A stretch of 64,000 bases of DNA from Kingdonia uniflora (GCA_014058105.1 JACGCM010002657.1:186001-250000), one strand, 5' to 3'. Positions 34,501 to 47,231 are shown, counted from the first letter of the stretch. The notes: generated by a model from the sequence alone, not told the origin. A program made the numbers and translations.

Positions 34501-34660
34501 TAACAAGGTCGAGTTTCTTTACAAAAATCTATATATTAAACAAGCTTGAGTTCTATAAGATACAAGGCCGAGTTACTCTAAAATAATGTACAGTTTGCAC
34601 AAGCTAGAGTTCACAAGTTCTACAAGATTGAATTACTCAACAAAAAATTACAGTTTATAC
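34501..34660 (+). repeat. 160-base duplication, left copy
   Basis: Nearly identical (about three differences by eye) to 59730-59889. Both belong to the acaaggtcgagtt-type spacer repeats of Z. The left copy ends exactly where the Y 3' LTR starts and the right copy begins where Y-derived sequence stops, so the pair brackets the 25-kb Y block. Confidence 0.82.
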
Positions 34661-35346
34661 TGTAATAGCCTATTTTCGTAGAGACCGAAAATAGTATTTT
34701 ACAACCTTGAAATGGAGAATGTTGTAGATGAAATAGCTGTAAACACAAAGTTTTAGCGTGGAAAACCCTTGAATGGGTAAAAAAACCACGACCTCTCCTA
34801 AGGATTTTAGAAAGAGAGATGTTTATAGACGTTTACTAGCTATTACATAGAGAGAGAGATGTAGAAAAGATCTCTGAGCAGTCTCATTAATTTGTAGCTA
34901 TCTAGTCTTATTTATAGGTCTTATAATATGACCGTTATTGTTTTAATGAAGAACGTTACAATATGTGAACTTGGTGAGTCTTCATAATGGTCGAGTAACG
35001 GTTTGAGTAACTCTTCTTCCTTGTAACCGCTCCATAATGTGCCATAAATGGTTACGTGTTTGTTGACAAGGTCGAAGTACTGTAGATGTATTAGTTCAAA
35101 AATACTGTGGCAGATCGGAGTACTGTAGCAGGTCAGATACTGTAGCAGTTCGGGGTAATGTAGTTGTTACTATTCAAAGTACTGTAGCTGTAGTAGTTCG
35201 AAGTACTGTAGTAACAGGTCGGATACTGTAGCAGGTCAGATTACTGTAGCAGTTCGGGTTAATGTAGCTGTTACTATTCAAAGTACTGTAGCTGTAGTAG
35301 TTCGAAGTACTGTAGCAGGTCGGAGTATTTGAAATAGGTCACCACA
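34661..35346 (-). repeat. 3' LTR of element Y
   Basis: It begins TGTAATAGCC and ends GGTCACCACA, so it reads TGTGGTGACC...GGCTATTACA on the minus strand (686 bases). The PPT lies to its right (minus strand GGCTGAGACAGGGCGAA, 35347-35363), which fixes the orientation. U3 (35100-35330) is a minisatellite of TACTGTAG units 17-24 bases apart. Confidence 0.82.
35100..35330. repeat. TACTGTAG minisatellite in the Y LTR
   Basis: TACTGTAG or TAATGTAG cores start at 35103, 35121, 35138, 35156, 35180, 35204, 35224, 35242, 35260, 35284 and 35308. The pattern repeats as a larger unit of about 104 bases (35180-35284). Other Y LTRs (54540-54770 and 56680-56900) carry diverged versions. The unit lies in U3, so a role in transcription is possible but unproven. 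Confidence 0.7.
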
Positions 35347-35960
35347 TTCGCCCTGTCTCAGCCAATAGCACGAGAAGTATCAGAAGCGAGTGGTGTTGGT
35401 TGAGACATATCTTTGATCTTTGGATATGTAAATTGCATGGTTGAAGCAACTGTTGTAAGAGAATGTATGATAATGGATGATAATGTATGATAATGTAGTA
35501 AAATGGATTATCATGTATGATAATGTAGTAGTATGGATGATCATGTATGATAATGTAGTGGTAAAATGCATATGGTAGAATGCATGCTAGTATGTATTGA
35601 ATATTGCATAGCTGAATGGCGTCTCTGCTAGATCGAATTGATTGACTCAATAAGCGACCCTCGAAGAACGAGTATATTTGATGAGCTATGAAGTAGATCC
35701 CAGTTACAGGTCGAGCTGAGCGACTGTGGTAGGACATGTATTGAATATTGCATAGCTGAATGACGTCTCTGCCAGATCGAATTGATTGACTCAATAAGCG
35801 ACCCTCGGAGAGCGAATATATTTGATGAGCTATGAAGTAGGTCCCGGTTATTGGTCGAGCTGAGCGACCGTGATGGGACATGTAATGAATATGGCATAGC
35901 TTAATAGTGTCTCTGCCAGATTAAATTGATTGACTCAATAAGCAACTTTCGGAGAGCGAG
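35347..35960 (-). repeat. Y 3' spacer, first part, with 144-base tandem repeats
   Basis: After the PPT and an ATGTATGATAA-rich stretch (35465-35560), 144-base units start at 35611, 35755 and 35899. The third unit is cut after 62 bases by the LARD-like element and continues at 45690. The unit shows long open frames on the minus strand only because 144 is divisible by three. Confidence 0.8.
35956..35960 (+). repeat. LARD target-site duplication, left copy
   Basis: GCGAG, repeated at 45685-45689. Confidence 0.85.
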
Positions 35961-38900
35961 TGTCACGCCCCAAAATCCAATAATCGGTAGCTAGACCAAT
36001 TACTGAGATTCGAGGATGTGCAGGTCGGGGAATCCAAAGATTCTCCCCACGAACAACCGAGCAGTAAGCAAATTTTGGCCCAGTCATTCACAATAGTATC
36101 ACAACAGAGTAATAAGGAAAGACAGAAACAACAGAAGACTAAGATATCAATAACTAAACGTAAGATTCTACAAACCTCTACGCAGCAAGCCTGATAGTAA
36201 TAACTGGTGAATGAGCCTCTAGCTCAACTCTCCAAAGATCACCACAGCTGCAACTAAAACCTGAAATAACCTGCCACTGAAAGGGAGATGCGAGAGTGAG
36301 CAAACAACGAGCTCACTAACTCCCAAGAATAGCTAAACGATTATACTAACCAATGAGATGAATATAATAATGATAATAGGATATATTAATATCTAACGAT
36401 AAACAACATATATATATATATCTAAATATATACAGAATGCCTAATAGGTATTTAATAGGTACATAACTAGTCTAATGATTATATGTAACTATACTATAAT
36501 TATACATACACATCTCGAGCAAAGGAGTGCAAAGACTATAACTACACTCCAGTCCCAAGGACTACTAACTATACTCTAATCACTACCGCGGCCCTCAGCG
36601 CCACAAACGACTAACCTACCTCATAAATACAATCACACACGAGGGTAAACACCCTCGGCTCATAATAATCCAACAGAGTTACCCAAACCCCAACCAGACA
36701 CAACCCCGAAGCTATCACAAGATCAGCGAGATCGCCCATAACCAAATGCCAGCCTAAGGCCCACAGTAACCAACCAGATACAGAAGAGGGAGGAATAGAT
36801 GCGGAGGGGAGAGGATTATGCAAAAGGAAGATAAATCTAATTATACCGCAAATCAATTTGGAGAAGAGGAATCAAAATAAGAGGAGAAGAATATGATGAA
36901 CTAGGATAATCCCATAATTATACCAACGCAATGATATGATATGATAATGATATGATGGAATGAGATAATCTTATGATTATCCCAAGTGCAGAAGATTCTA
37001 TATTAAACATAAAGCAGAAAGGGTTAAGGATTTCTATCAGAAGAACCTACAAATTGGAAGTATGGAGAGATGCAATGATATGCTTGATGATGATGATGAT
37101 GATGATGATGCGCTACGATACAGAATGATTTAGCGATGTCAACCTAAAGGGCTAACCCTCAAGACTAAAGTGGTCTGTCAACTGCTAAAGAAGGATCACC
37201 TAAAATAATATTGTTGGATACAAGGGTACGATGTACTCCACTAGCTCGACCAGACTATGAGGATATTACATCAATCTATCAAATCCCACAGAGCCAACGT
37301 CTGAACTATATATAAATTCTGAGGCATTTCAACCACTAGGATAAGCCCTATACCGGATTGTAAATACTGTTTCATACCATCCCACACTCCCGAATGGGTG
37401 ACTAGGTATAATAATATCCATCCTGGACCCACCATTCTATTTTAACAAGATTTAAGAAATCCCTGAACCTCTCGAGAGTCAGCCAATGCGGAGTTATTTA
37501 TGTATCCAATCGCAGTAAGGTAAGGAGAAAATATATTATCCATGGATGTAAGCAAAAATCCTCAAGACTAAAACACAACTGCTGTTAACACAGCCAGTAC
37601 ACAATAGGATAACCACCTGCCTGAGAGTGTGGCAATCAAAACTAACTCAGATGCCCACCTGTGACTCAGTTGCACCATCTAAACCTAGATGAAACAACAA
37701 CTTAACCGTCACAACATCTAAACAACATCAGTCTCTAAGATTCCTCATGCAATATGATTACCATCAAGTACAACATCACTCTAGTTGTCTACACAGACTA
37801 GTACCCATGGGGTAACCTTCATGTATCCAACGAGTAGTCAACAATCCCCAATAACCGAACTGCTTCACAATCCTCTTAATCATGTACATATGTCACCAGC
37901 ACGGAGGTACAAGAATCGGATTCAACAAGAAGTTTTAACCGCATTCCAAAATCTCGGGTGACATACAACTTCATAAACCACCTGGCTCAGCCGCGTACCT
38001 CACTTAGCCATGTTGTCTCGCTGCCTCTAAGATGACGGAAAGGAACACAGCCCTAACAGCCTCATCCCGGGGTAAGAAGGCTTAATGTTAAGCTCTAAGA
38101 ATCATGAGGACACTAAGTGCCACAACACGATAAGCAAACAATCCTAAGGCAAACTATCAAAAGTTCAACATCCACAACCAACCACCACAGACAAGCCGTC
38201 TGCTCACCACCAACAGCTAACAGTCCAGAAGATACCACACTCCCTCATGGAATCCAACATTCCAAACAACCACCAATCACGACGACAGTGCTCAAGGACC
38301 AGGCCTCAAGAACACAGAGCACACCTAGACTAGTCCTAAGACTAATCAAAACAATAACATGCAAGAGGACGAGCTCTGAATCGAAGACCCTGTCTTACTG
38401 AAGCTATGTCGCCCCAAGACTACCTTGAAACCAAGTCCAGCAACCTAAACAACCAAGGTGTTATACTATAAGATGAGAACTATAGTCTCTGAACTACATT
38501 ATCTCAGAGAAATGGTGGCTAAACCACATGCTGTCCATAAGTCTCTACTAATAGTCAAGCCAAGTTTCTAGTTCCCTGAAACAAGCTGGGCACTCTAATA
38601 ACTAACCAACAATACCATACTAAATATTATATATATATATAGCGACGCTGAGGCGTCGCAACACACTGAGAAATGCCTTTGTTCTCAACCTCAACGAAGA
38701 AAAGATCCGTGATAATCACCCTAAATAAAATTGGTCTAAGAGGAATCTCATGAGTTATCGTCACATCGACGATAACTGAGAACAACTACCTATGACTAAA
38801 CATAATCTACAGGTTCTATCTAGTTGCTAAACTCACATTGTCGCGGGTTTTACTAACTTATCAAGCCCTTAAGTATTCTCACCTAAGGTATGCTAAATGG

Positions 38901-40369
38901 ATACCCAATAAAGTATCCTAAGCAATTAACCCATATATAACCTAATCACAGACATAATATATATATTTACTAGGCATTCTAATAACTCACAAATAAGGAT
39001 AATAATCTAGTTATTCAGGAAGATAAAACTCGCCTAACGATAATCCAAGTCCTGCGGAAATCCAACTCGGAAAACCGAACCTAGGATCGACGACGAGGCA
39101 ATCGGAACAACGAACAAGCTACCACAACCAATAACAACAACAAGTAAACAATCAATTCATGAAAATGACATCAAACCCAAACCCTGGAAATCAGACCTAC
39201 GTCGAAATCGAGCAAAAAGGACGGAAAAGGAATTGGGAAATCTTACCGAGGATAGGAGTGAAGCTTGTGAGGATGCGGGCGAAGAATCCTCGAGTAATGG
39301 GGAAGAGTGGATTGAGAGTATGGAGGAGAGGGGAAGGTTTGGGAGAGAAGGGAGAGAGAGAAAAAAAAAGAGAAGAGAAGAGAAGAAGAAATGAAACTAA
39401 AAAGGCTGAAATCACGCCTCTGTTCGAACAGGAATTGATCCTATTCAAACAGAGAAGTGTTCTGTTCGAATACAAAGGACTCTATTCAAACAGGAAGAAC
39501 CCTGCTCGAATAGAACTGGCCCTGCCTCAAAAAAACAACCCCGGACTACCCCGGACACCCCAGAAACACCACGGACAACCCCCACTACCACATAAACACT
39601 TCTTCAAGTCAAACATGGTTTTTCCAAAGCAGAAACACCACCTCCACCGCCTCACGGCCACCAAAACGCCTCAGCCCCCCAAAAGGAATCTTTTCCTCGG
39701 GAAACTCCAGAAACCTACCGGCCAATCCAACGGCTCACCGGAACTACCCCAAACTATAGACGCACTAATAAAACATCACTACCAAACTTTCTAAGGGTTC
39801 CTGAGGTCTAAACACCACCTCCACAGCCTAATGGCCACCTGAACTCCTAAAACCCATAAAAAGGAATCTAACGGCTAGAAACTTATCCGAAAGGAATAAA
39901 TGGATGCGGAATGGATAGAAAAGACTCGTGAGGAATAATATACAAATGTGTGACGTGTTGGAGTATATACGGAAGCTTAACGGAAGACAGAAGAAATCTT
40001 TTTTGGAGAAAATGGACAGAAAGGAAGAAAATTGACAAAAATGAATAAAAATGGACGGGAGGAATCTGACAAGCCAGATAGGAGGGGAAGCATCAAGGAA
40101 GCCCAAATCTACCCTAGGATTCCCTGAGATCACGCCATACCACAACACAATAATTTCACACAACCACCAAGCCACAACTGACACCCAAAACCAAAACACA
40201 AACACTTCCGCCCCGAAACCACCGAAACCAACAAAACTACCAAAATGTTTCTAATACAAATATACCAAAAGAAATAACACAGATGCATAACGAATAACAA
40301 TATATGAATAATAGTAACAATACTTAATAATTAACAAAAAAAAATACCCTGAAATTCTTGGACATTACA
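35961..40369 (-). repeat. 3' LTR of the LARD-like element
   Basis: It holds a (GAT)n run near 37085-37110, a (TA)n run near 38628, the leader with intron-like signals (39034-39246) and the phased TTCGAA array (39423-39510). Its open frames (for example 38117-38401 and 39159-39794) recur in the other LTR by sequence identity and match no known protein. Confidence 0.9.
39423..39510. promoter_or_regulatory. Phased TTCGAA array, LARD 3' LTR
   Basis: Cores or one-base variants start at 39423, 39444, 39465, 39485 and 39505, spaced 21, 21, 20 and 20. On the minus strand a pyrimidine-rich stretch (about 39395-39340) follows, as in the solo LTR. Confidence 0.62.
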
Positions 40370-40384
40370 ATCTACCCTCCTTAG
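40370..40384 (-). other. Polypurine tract of the LARD-like element
   Basis: On the minus strand AAGGAGGGTAGAT lies directly before the start of the 3' LTR. Confidence 0.7.
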
Positions 40385-41264
40385 AAGAATTTTGTCCCAA
40401 AATTTAAAATACTTACTTAGGTATAGTATAGTATATTTCATATTGCAATGTGTAACCATATCGTACTAGTGGTTACACAAGGTCGATAAAATAGAAAGCC
40501 CCCTGAACTCCTCGTCCGGGTACACGACAAAACCTTTCTAGGTAACCTAGCAAATATTATGGGTAAAAATATATCAATATATAGTTTGTATAATATATAT
40601 ATATATACTAATTTATATAGTTTGATTATAGAAACTAATAGTTTAAAGGCGCATATAACCATAAGGGCCGGTGGAATATGATGTCCCGCTTCCTATATGA
40701 ACAATGACAAAATCTGATGTATACAATATCCCCAGTCTTATAACACGTCTGCTATGAGATCAGGTCTGCGACACAAAAGATGGAAATAAGCAGTTAAAAC
40801 GATTCAATCAATAAATAATGAAAACCAATTCAAATGATCAGATCTAATATCCAGATCGATCTGGATTCGATTAAGAGCAAATACCCGAAACTCGATAAGA
40901 GGAAACATTAAAATGGAACACACGTCGAAACTACTACGACGACAAACATAACGTCGCCCAAATAACGTAAAATCACAAATCTGAAGTCGAAACCCCACAC
41001 CAAAACAAACAGAGAAATCACTACCACTAGAAGCCAATCAAACACCATTCTAAGGATTCAAGATATACATCTTGAGTCCTCTAAATCTATAGCAAAAGCC
41101 TACACACTAGACATAAGCTAGAAGCTTACATGCAGAAGGCCTCAAGAGATAAACTCTCTTACCAAACCTACGAAAAAACACAGGACACCAAGGAATCGTC
41201 CTAACTCGCTTTAAGAATAACTAAATCTATAAGTGATAGACACCGCGATATGGGTTAACCTAGG
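40385..41264 (-). other. Non-coding interior of the LARD-like element
   Basis: About 0.9 kb between PPT and PBS. The longest minus-strand frames are 77 codons (41037-40804) and 74 codons (40662-40438), and neither shows a gag, protease, RT or integrase motif. It probably serves as the packaged leader/spacer, as in other LARD or TRIM elements. Confidence 0.7.
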
Positions 41265-41276
41265 GCTCTGATACCA
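41265..41276 (-). other. Primer-binding site of the LARD-like element
   Basis: The minus strand reads TGGTATCAGAGC, a complete match to the usual plant site for initiator tRNA-Met, four bases from the LTR. Confidence 0.88.
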
Positions 41277-41280
41277 AGTC

Positions 41281-44200
41281 AGTCATGCCCCAAAATCCAG
41301 TAATCGGTAGCTAGACCAATTACTGAGATTCGAGGATGTGCAGGTCGGGGAACCAAAGATTCACCCCACGAACAACTGGGCCGTAGACAAATTCTGGCCC
41401 AGTCATTCACAATAGTATTACAACAGAGTAATAAGGAAAGACAGAAACAACGGAAGACTAAGATAACAATAACTAAACGTAAGATTCTACAAACCTCTAC
41501 GCAGCAAGCCCGACAGTAATAACTGGAGAATACGCCTCCAGCTCATCTCCCAAAGATCACCACAGCTGCAACTAAAACCTGAAACAACCTGCCACTGAAA
41601 GGAGGATGCGAGAGTGAGCAAACAACGAGCTCACTAACTCCCAAGAATAGTTAAACGATTATGCTAGCCAATGATATTGATATAATAATGATAATAGGAT
41701 ATATTAATATCTAAGGATAAACAATATATATATCTAAATATATACAGGATGCCTAATAGGTATCTTATAAGTACATAACTAGTCTAATGATTATATGTAA
41801 CTATACTATAATTATATATACACATCTTGAGCAAAGGAGTGCTAAGACTATAACTACACTCAAATCACTACCGTGGCCCTCAACGCCACAAGCGACTAAC
41901 CTACCTCAGAAATACAATCACGCACGAGAGTAAACACCCTCGGCTCATAATAATCCAATAGGGTTACCCAAACCCAAACCAGACACAACCCCGAAGCTAT
42001 CACAAGCTGAGCGAGATTGCCTATAAACAAATACCAGCCTAAAGCTCACAACAACCAACCAGATACAAAAGAAAGAGGAATAGATGCAGAGACGTGAGGA
42101 TTATGCAAAAAGGAAGATGAATCAAATTATACCAAAAATCAATTTCGAGAAGAGGAATCCAAATAAGAGGAGAAGAATATGATGAACTAGGATAATCCCA
42201 TAATTATCCCAACGCAATGATATGTTATGATGATGATATGATGGAATGAGATAATCTTATGATTATCCCAAGTGCAGAAGATTCTATATTAAGCGCAGAA
42301 AGGGTTAAAAATTTCTATCAAAAGAACCTACGAATTGGAAGTATGGAGAGATGCAATGATATGCTTGATGATGATGATGATGCGTTACGATGCAGAATGA
42401 TTTAGCGATGTCAACCCAAAGGGCTAACCCCCAAGACTAATGTGGGCTGACAACTGCTAAAGAAGGATTACCTTAAAGGATATTATTGGATACAAGGGTA
42501 CAATGCACTGCACTAGCTCGACCAGACTATGAGGATATTACATCAATCTATCAAATCCCACGGAGCCAACGTCCGAACTATATATACATTCTGAGGCATT
42601 TCAACCACTAGGATAATCCCTGTACCGGATTGTAAATACTATCTCATACCATCCCACATTCCCGAATGGGTGACTAGGTATAATAGTTTCCATCCTGGAC
42701 CCACCTTTTTATTTTAACCCGATTTAAGGAATCCCTGAACCTCTAGAGGGTCAGCCGATGCAGAGTTATTTATGTATCCTATCGCAGTAAGATAAGGAGA
42801 AAATATCTTATCTACGGATGTAAGCAGAAAACCTCAAGACTAAAACACAACTGTTGTTAACACAGCCAGTACACAATAGGATAACCACCTGCCTGAGAGC
42901 GTGGCAACAAAAACTAACTCAGATGCTCACCTGTGACTCAGTTGCACCATCTAAACCTAGATGAAGCAACAACTTAACCGTCACAACATCTAAACAACAT
43001 CAGTCTCTAAGATTCCTCATGGAATATGATTACCATCAAGTACAACATCACTCTAGTTGTCCACACAGACTAGTACCCATGGGGTGACCTTCATGTATCC
43101 AACGAGTAGTTAACAATCCTCAATAACCGAACTGCTTCACAATCCTCTTAATCATGTACATATGTCACTAGCACGGAGGTACAGGAATCGGATTCATCAA
43201 GAAGTTTTAGCTGCATTCCAAAATCTCGGGTGACGTACAACTTCATAAACTACCTGGCTCTGCCGCATACCTCATGAGCCATACTGTCTCGCTGCCTCCT
43301 AGATGACAGAAGGGAACACAGCCTTAAAAGCCTCATCCCAGGGAAAGAAGGATTACGGTTAAGCTCTATCAGCTCTATGAATCATGAGGACACTATATGC
43401 CACAACACGATAAGCAAACAATCCTAAGGCAAACTATCAGAAGTTCAACATCCACAACCAACCACCACGGACAAGCCGTCTGCTCACCACCAACAACTAA
43501 CAGTCCAGGAGATGCCACACTCCCGCATGGAATCCAACATTCCAAACAACCACTAATCATGATGATAGTGCTCAAGGACCAGGCCTCGAGAACACAGAGC
43601 ACACCTAGACGAGTCCTAAGACTAATCAAAACAATAACAGGTAAGAGGACGAGCTCAGAATCGAAGACCATGTCTTACTGAAGCTATGTCGCCCCAAGAT
43701 TACCCTGGAACCAACTCCTGCAACCTAAGCAACCAAGGTGCTATACTATAAGATGAGAATTATAGTCTATGAACTACACTATCTCAGAGAAATGGTGGCT
43801 AAACCACATGCCGTCCATAAGTCTCTACTAATCGTCAAGCCAAATTACTAGTACCCTGAAACAAGCTGGGCACCCTAATAACTAACCAACAATACCATAC
43901 TCAATATTATATATATATATAGCGACGCTGAGGCTATGCAACACACTGAGAAATGCCTTTGTTCTCAACCTCAATGAAGAAAAGATCTGTGATAATCACA
44001 ATAAATGAAATCAGTCTAAGAGGAATCTCATGAGTTATCATCACATCAACGATAACTGAGAACAACTACCTATGACTAAACATAATCTACAGGTTCTATC
44101 TAGTTGCTAAACTCTTATTGTCGTGGGCTTTACTAATTTATCAAACCCTTAAGTACTCTCGCCTAAGGTATGCTAAACGGATACCCAGTAAAGTGTCCTA

Positions 44201-45684
44201 AGAAATTAACCCATATACAACCCAATCACAGACATAATATATATATTTACTAGGCATTCCTATAACTCACAAATCAGGATAATAATTTAGTCATTCAGGA
44301 AGATAAAACTCGCCTGACAATAATCCAAGTCCTGCGGCAATCTAACTCGAAAAACCGAACCTAGGATCGACAACGAGGCAATCGGAACAGCGAACAGGCT
44401 AACACAGCCAATAACAACAACAATTAAATAATCAATTCAAGAAAATGACATCAAACCCAAACCCTAGAAATCAGACCTACGCCGAAATCGAACAAAAATG
44501 ACGAAAATGGAATCGGGAAAACTTATCGAGGATAGGAGCGAAGCTTGCGACTAAGCGGGTAAAGAATCCTCGAGTGATGGGGAAGAGTGGATTAAGAGTA
44601 TAGAGGAGAGGGAAAAAGGTTTGGGAGAGAAGGGAGTGAGAGAGTAAGAAAGGAGAAGAGAGGAGAAGAAGAAATGAAACGAAAAAGGCTGAAATTGCAC
44701 CTCAATTCCTGTTCGAATATAACCAAGTGTATTCGAACAGAGAAGTGTTCTATTCGAATACAAAGGATACTATTCGAATAGGAAGAGTCCTGTTCGAATA
44801 GAACTGGTCCTGCCCCATAAAAATAACCCCGGAGGTACCCCAGACCACCCCGGACACCTCGGCAATACCACGGACCACCCCCACTACCACACAAACACTT
44901 CTACAAGTCCAACAAGACTTTTCCAAAGTATAAACACTACCTCCACCGCCTCACGGCCACCAAAACGCCTAAGCCCCCAAAAAGAAATCTTTTCCTCAAG
45001 AAACTCCAAAAACCTACCGGCCAATCCAACGGCTTACCGGAACCACCCCAAACAATAGACACACTAATAAAACATCACTACCAAACTTTCTAGGGGTTCC
45101 TGAGGTCTAAACACCACCTCCACCGCCTAATGGTTTCCGAAACTCCTTAAACCTAGAAAAATGAATCTAACGACTATAAACATATCCGAAATGAATAAAT
45201 GGATTCGGAATGGATAGAAAAGACTCATGAGGAATAATATACAAATGTGTGACATGTTGGAGTATATAGAGAAGCTTAACGGAAGACAGAAAGAATCTTT
45301 TCTGAACGAAATGGACAAAAAGGAAGAAAATAGACAGAAAGGAAGAAAATGGATAGAAAGGAATAAAAATAGAGGGAAAAATCTGACAAGCCAGATAGGA
45401 AGGGAAGCATCAAGGAAGCCCAAATCTACCCTTTGATCCCTGAGATCACGCCATACCAAAACACAACAATATCACACAACCACCAAGCCACAATGGGCAC
45501 CCAAAACCAAAACACAAACACTTCCGCCCCGAAACCATTGAAACCAACAGAACTACCTAAAGAAGTCTAATATAAACCTACCAAAAGAAATAACATGGAT
45601 GCATAACAAATAACAATATATGAATAATAGTGACAATACTTAAAAATAAACAAAAAAAATACCCTGAAATTCTGGAACATTACA
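41281..45684 (-). repeat. 5' LTR of the LARD-like element
   Basis: Same layout as its partner. The terminal base next to the PBS is changed (A instead of T). The donor-like GTAAG of the intron-like segment reads ATAAG here (minus, near 44522-44526). The phased array lies at 44712-44798. Confidence 0.9.
44712..44798. promoter_or_regulatory. Phased TTCGAA array, LARD 5' LTR
   Basis: All five cores are perfect TTCGAA, starting at 44712, 44732, 44753, 44773 and 44793, spaced 20, 21, 20 and 20. This is the cleanest array of the family. Confidence 0.68.
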
Positions 45685-46385
45685 GCGAGTATATTTGAAG
45701 AGCTATGAGGCAGGTCCCGGTTATAGGTCGAGCGGAGTGACCGTGAGGGGACATGTATTGAATATGGCATAGCTGAATGGCATCTCTACCAGATCGAATT
45801 GATTGGCTCAATGAGCGACCTTCGGAGAGCGAGTATATTTGAAGAGCTATGATGTAGATCCCAGTAATGAGATATGTTAAATATTGAATGTAGGTTGGAC
45901 TGGTTGAACCAATAACCAACTTTGTAGAATGTGTTTTGTTTGATCGAATTGGACGTACCAATAATCGACCTGTAAGATGTTGGTCGAGCTCGCCCTGAGT
46001 ATAAGTTGTTAAGTTGTTTGATCTCGAGTCTTGAAGTTGAGTTTGAACGTTTGCATCTGATGCTAAGGTCTGGTTTGTCCCGAGTATAAGCTTGAATAAG
46101 TTGTAATCGCCTCGAGTACCTTGACCTCGACGCCTCATGATATGGTTTGATAAGTTTGATCATTAAGTATGAATCTGAAATCAGGCTCGCCAAGAGTATA
46201 AGATTGAATAAGTTGTAATTGCCTTGATTACCTCGACCTTGAGCACCTTCATAATGTTGTTGGAAATATCGGGCTCGCCCCGAGTATAATTTCCGTCGAT
46301 TGACATTAAGTATGTTGTATCTGAAGCTGAGGGCGAACGTTGCGTCTGAATATAAAATCGGGCTCGCCCCATAATGTGTCATAAA
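45685..46385 (-). repeat. Y 3' spacer, second part
   Basis: It resumes the 144-base tandem repeat exactly in phase (next unit start 45772), then passes into units around ggctcgccccgagtataag (near 45990, 46070, 46180 and 46265). No coding region is seen. Gag and pol of Y are missing here, because the spacer runs straight into the PBS. Confidence 0.75.
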
Positions 46386-46395
46386 TGGCACCAAA
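46386..46395 (-). other. Primer-binding-site remnant of Y
   Basis: The minus strand reads TTTGGTGCCA directly after the LTR end, close to TTTGGCGCCG of X. Confidence 0.6.
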
Positions 46396-46661
46396 TGTAA
46401 TAGCCTATTTTCGTAGAGACCTAAAATAGTGCTTTACACCCTTGAAATGGAGAATGCTGTAGATGAAATAGCTATAAACACAAAGTTTTAGCGTGGAAAA
46501 CCCTTGAATGGGTAAAAACCACGACCTCTCCTGAGGATTTTAGAAAGAAAGATGTTTATAGATGTTTGCTAGCTATTACATAGAGAGAGAAAGATGTAGA
46601 AAAGATCTTTTATTTATAGGTCTTATAATATGACCGTTACTGTTTTAATGAGGAACGTTAC
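46396..46661 (-). repeat. Y LTR (middle copy), left part, cut by X
   Basis: It starts TGTAATAGCC as at 34661 and follows the Y LTR until gaacgttac, where the X LTR begins. The LTR resumes at 54487 with roughly 115 bases missing. Confidence 0.8.
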
Positions 46662-47231
46662 TGTAAGGGCTTATTTCTAATCCCCGTACTGACTCCGATA
46701 TTCGAACTCACATAGCTCGAGATAACACACTGATAACCAATAAGGGACTAAAGAAAGGAAATCGTAATACAGACTTCCCCATTTGCAGCTCAGAATGACA
46801 AAGCATCTAATAACATCGCACTGCACAAAATACTCAGATATCTAGCAATAGTTCGAATACACGCAAACACTATTAGAAATTGCATCTTCATCAACAGTTT
46901 GAAGATATCAAAGCATCCTGTGACTTCGCGCTACAAAAGATACTCCTCCACTTGTCAACAGATCGCATACACACGAGCATCACAAGAAATCATACCTTCC
47001 CAACAATCTAAAGCTACAACTAAAGAATGTTAATAGATCTATTACAAATCAACAAGTATCAAGGCGTTACAAAGTCCACCATGAAGACTCATCAAAGCCT
47101 GATATTGTAACGTTTCTCATCAATGTAACCAACGGTCATATTATAAGACCTATAAATAAGACTAGATAGCTATAGATTAGTGGAGACTGCTCTGAGAACC
47201 TCTAAGAGATTATTTCTTTTTCTCTTTCTCT
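46662..47231 (+). repeat. X LTR, left copy, 3'-truncated
   Basis: It begins TGTAAGGGCTTATTTC and matches the first ~570 bases of the full X LTR at 53519-54292. It stops in a ttctctttctct stretch, directly beside the end of the antisense open region. The PBS, gag and pol expected here are deleted. Confidence 0.8.

Larger units (their letters stand above)
35961..45684 (-). mobile_element. LARD-like element: 4.4-kb LTRs around a 0.9-kb interior
   Basis: Two long direct repeats (35961-40369 and 41281-45684; about 4409 and 4404 bases) flank 911 bases of interior. The ends are TGTCACG and CATTACA, and GCGAG is duplicated on both sides. In minus orientation the 5' LTR is the right one: just inside it the minus strand reads TGGTATCAGAGC (41265-41276), the initiator tRNA-Met primer site. 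Before the left LTR lies a purine-rich AAGGAGGGTAGAT. No gag-pol motif was found in the interior, so enzymes must have come from another element. The first ~145 bases of the two LTRs differ at about 7% of sites by eye. The insertion keeps the 144-base repeat of Y in phase. Confidence 0.92.

Noticed and set aside
35339..35881. Open frames of 89-180 codons over the Y spacer (also 54941-55514)
   Set aside because: They are translations of the 144-base tandem repeat; a unit length divisible by three keeps frames open by itself.
35611..36043. CRISPR-like array from regularly spaced repeats
   Set aside because: Repeats are contiguous 144-base tandem units without unique spacers, in a plant genome.
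39159..39794. A 211-codon plus-strand frame in the LARD LTR
   Set aside because: It is antisense to the LTR, includes the translated TTCGAA array and low-complexity sequence, and is not kept in the other LTR.
40804..41037. Gag-like protein in the LARD interior
   Set aside because: The 77-codon frame has no gag core or zinc knuckle; chance open frame is more likely.
38117..43681. A 94-codon frame present in both LARD LTRs (38117-38401 and 43397-43681)
   Set aside because: Both copies lie in LTRs that are similar throughout, the frame opposes element transcription, and no motif is recognisable.
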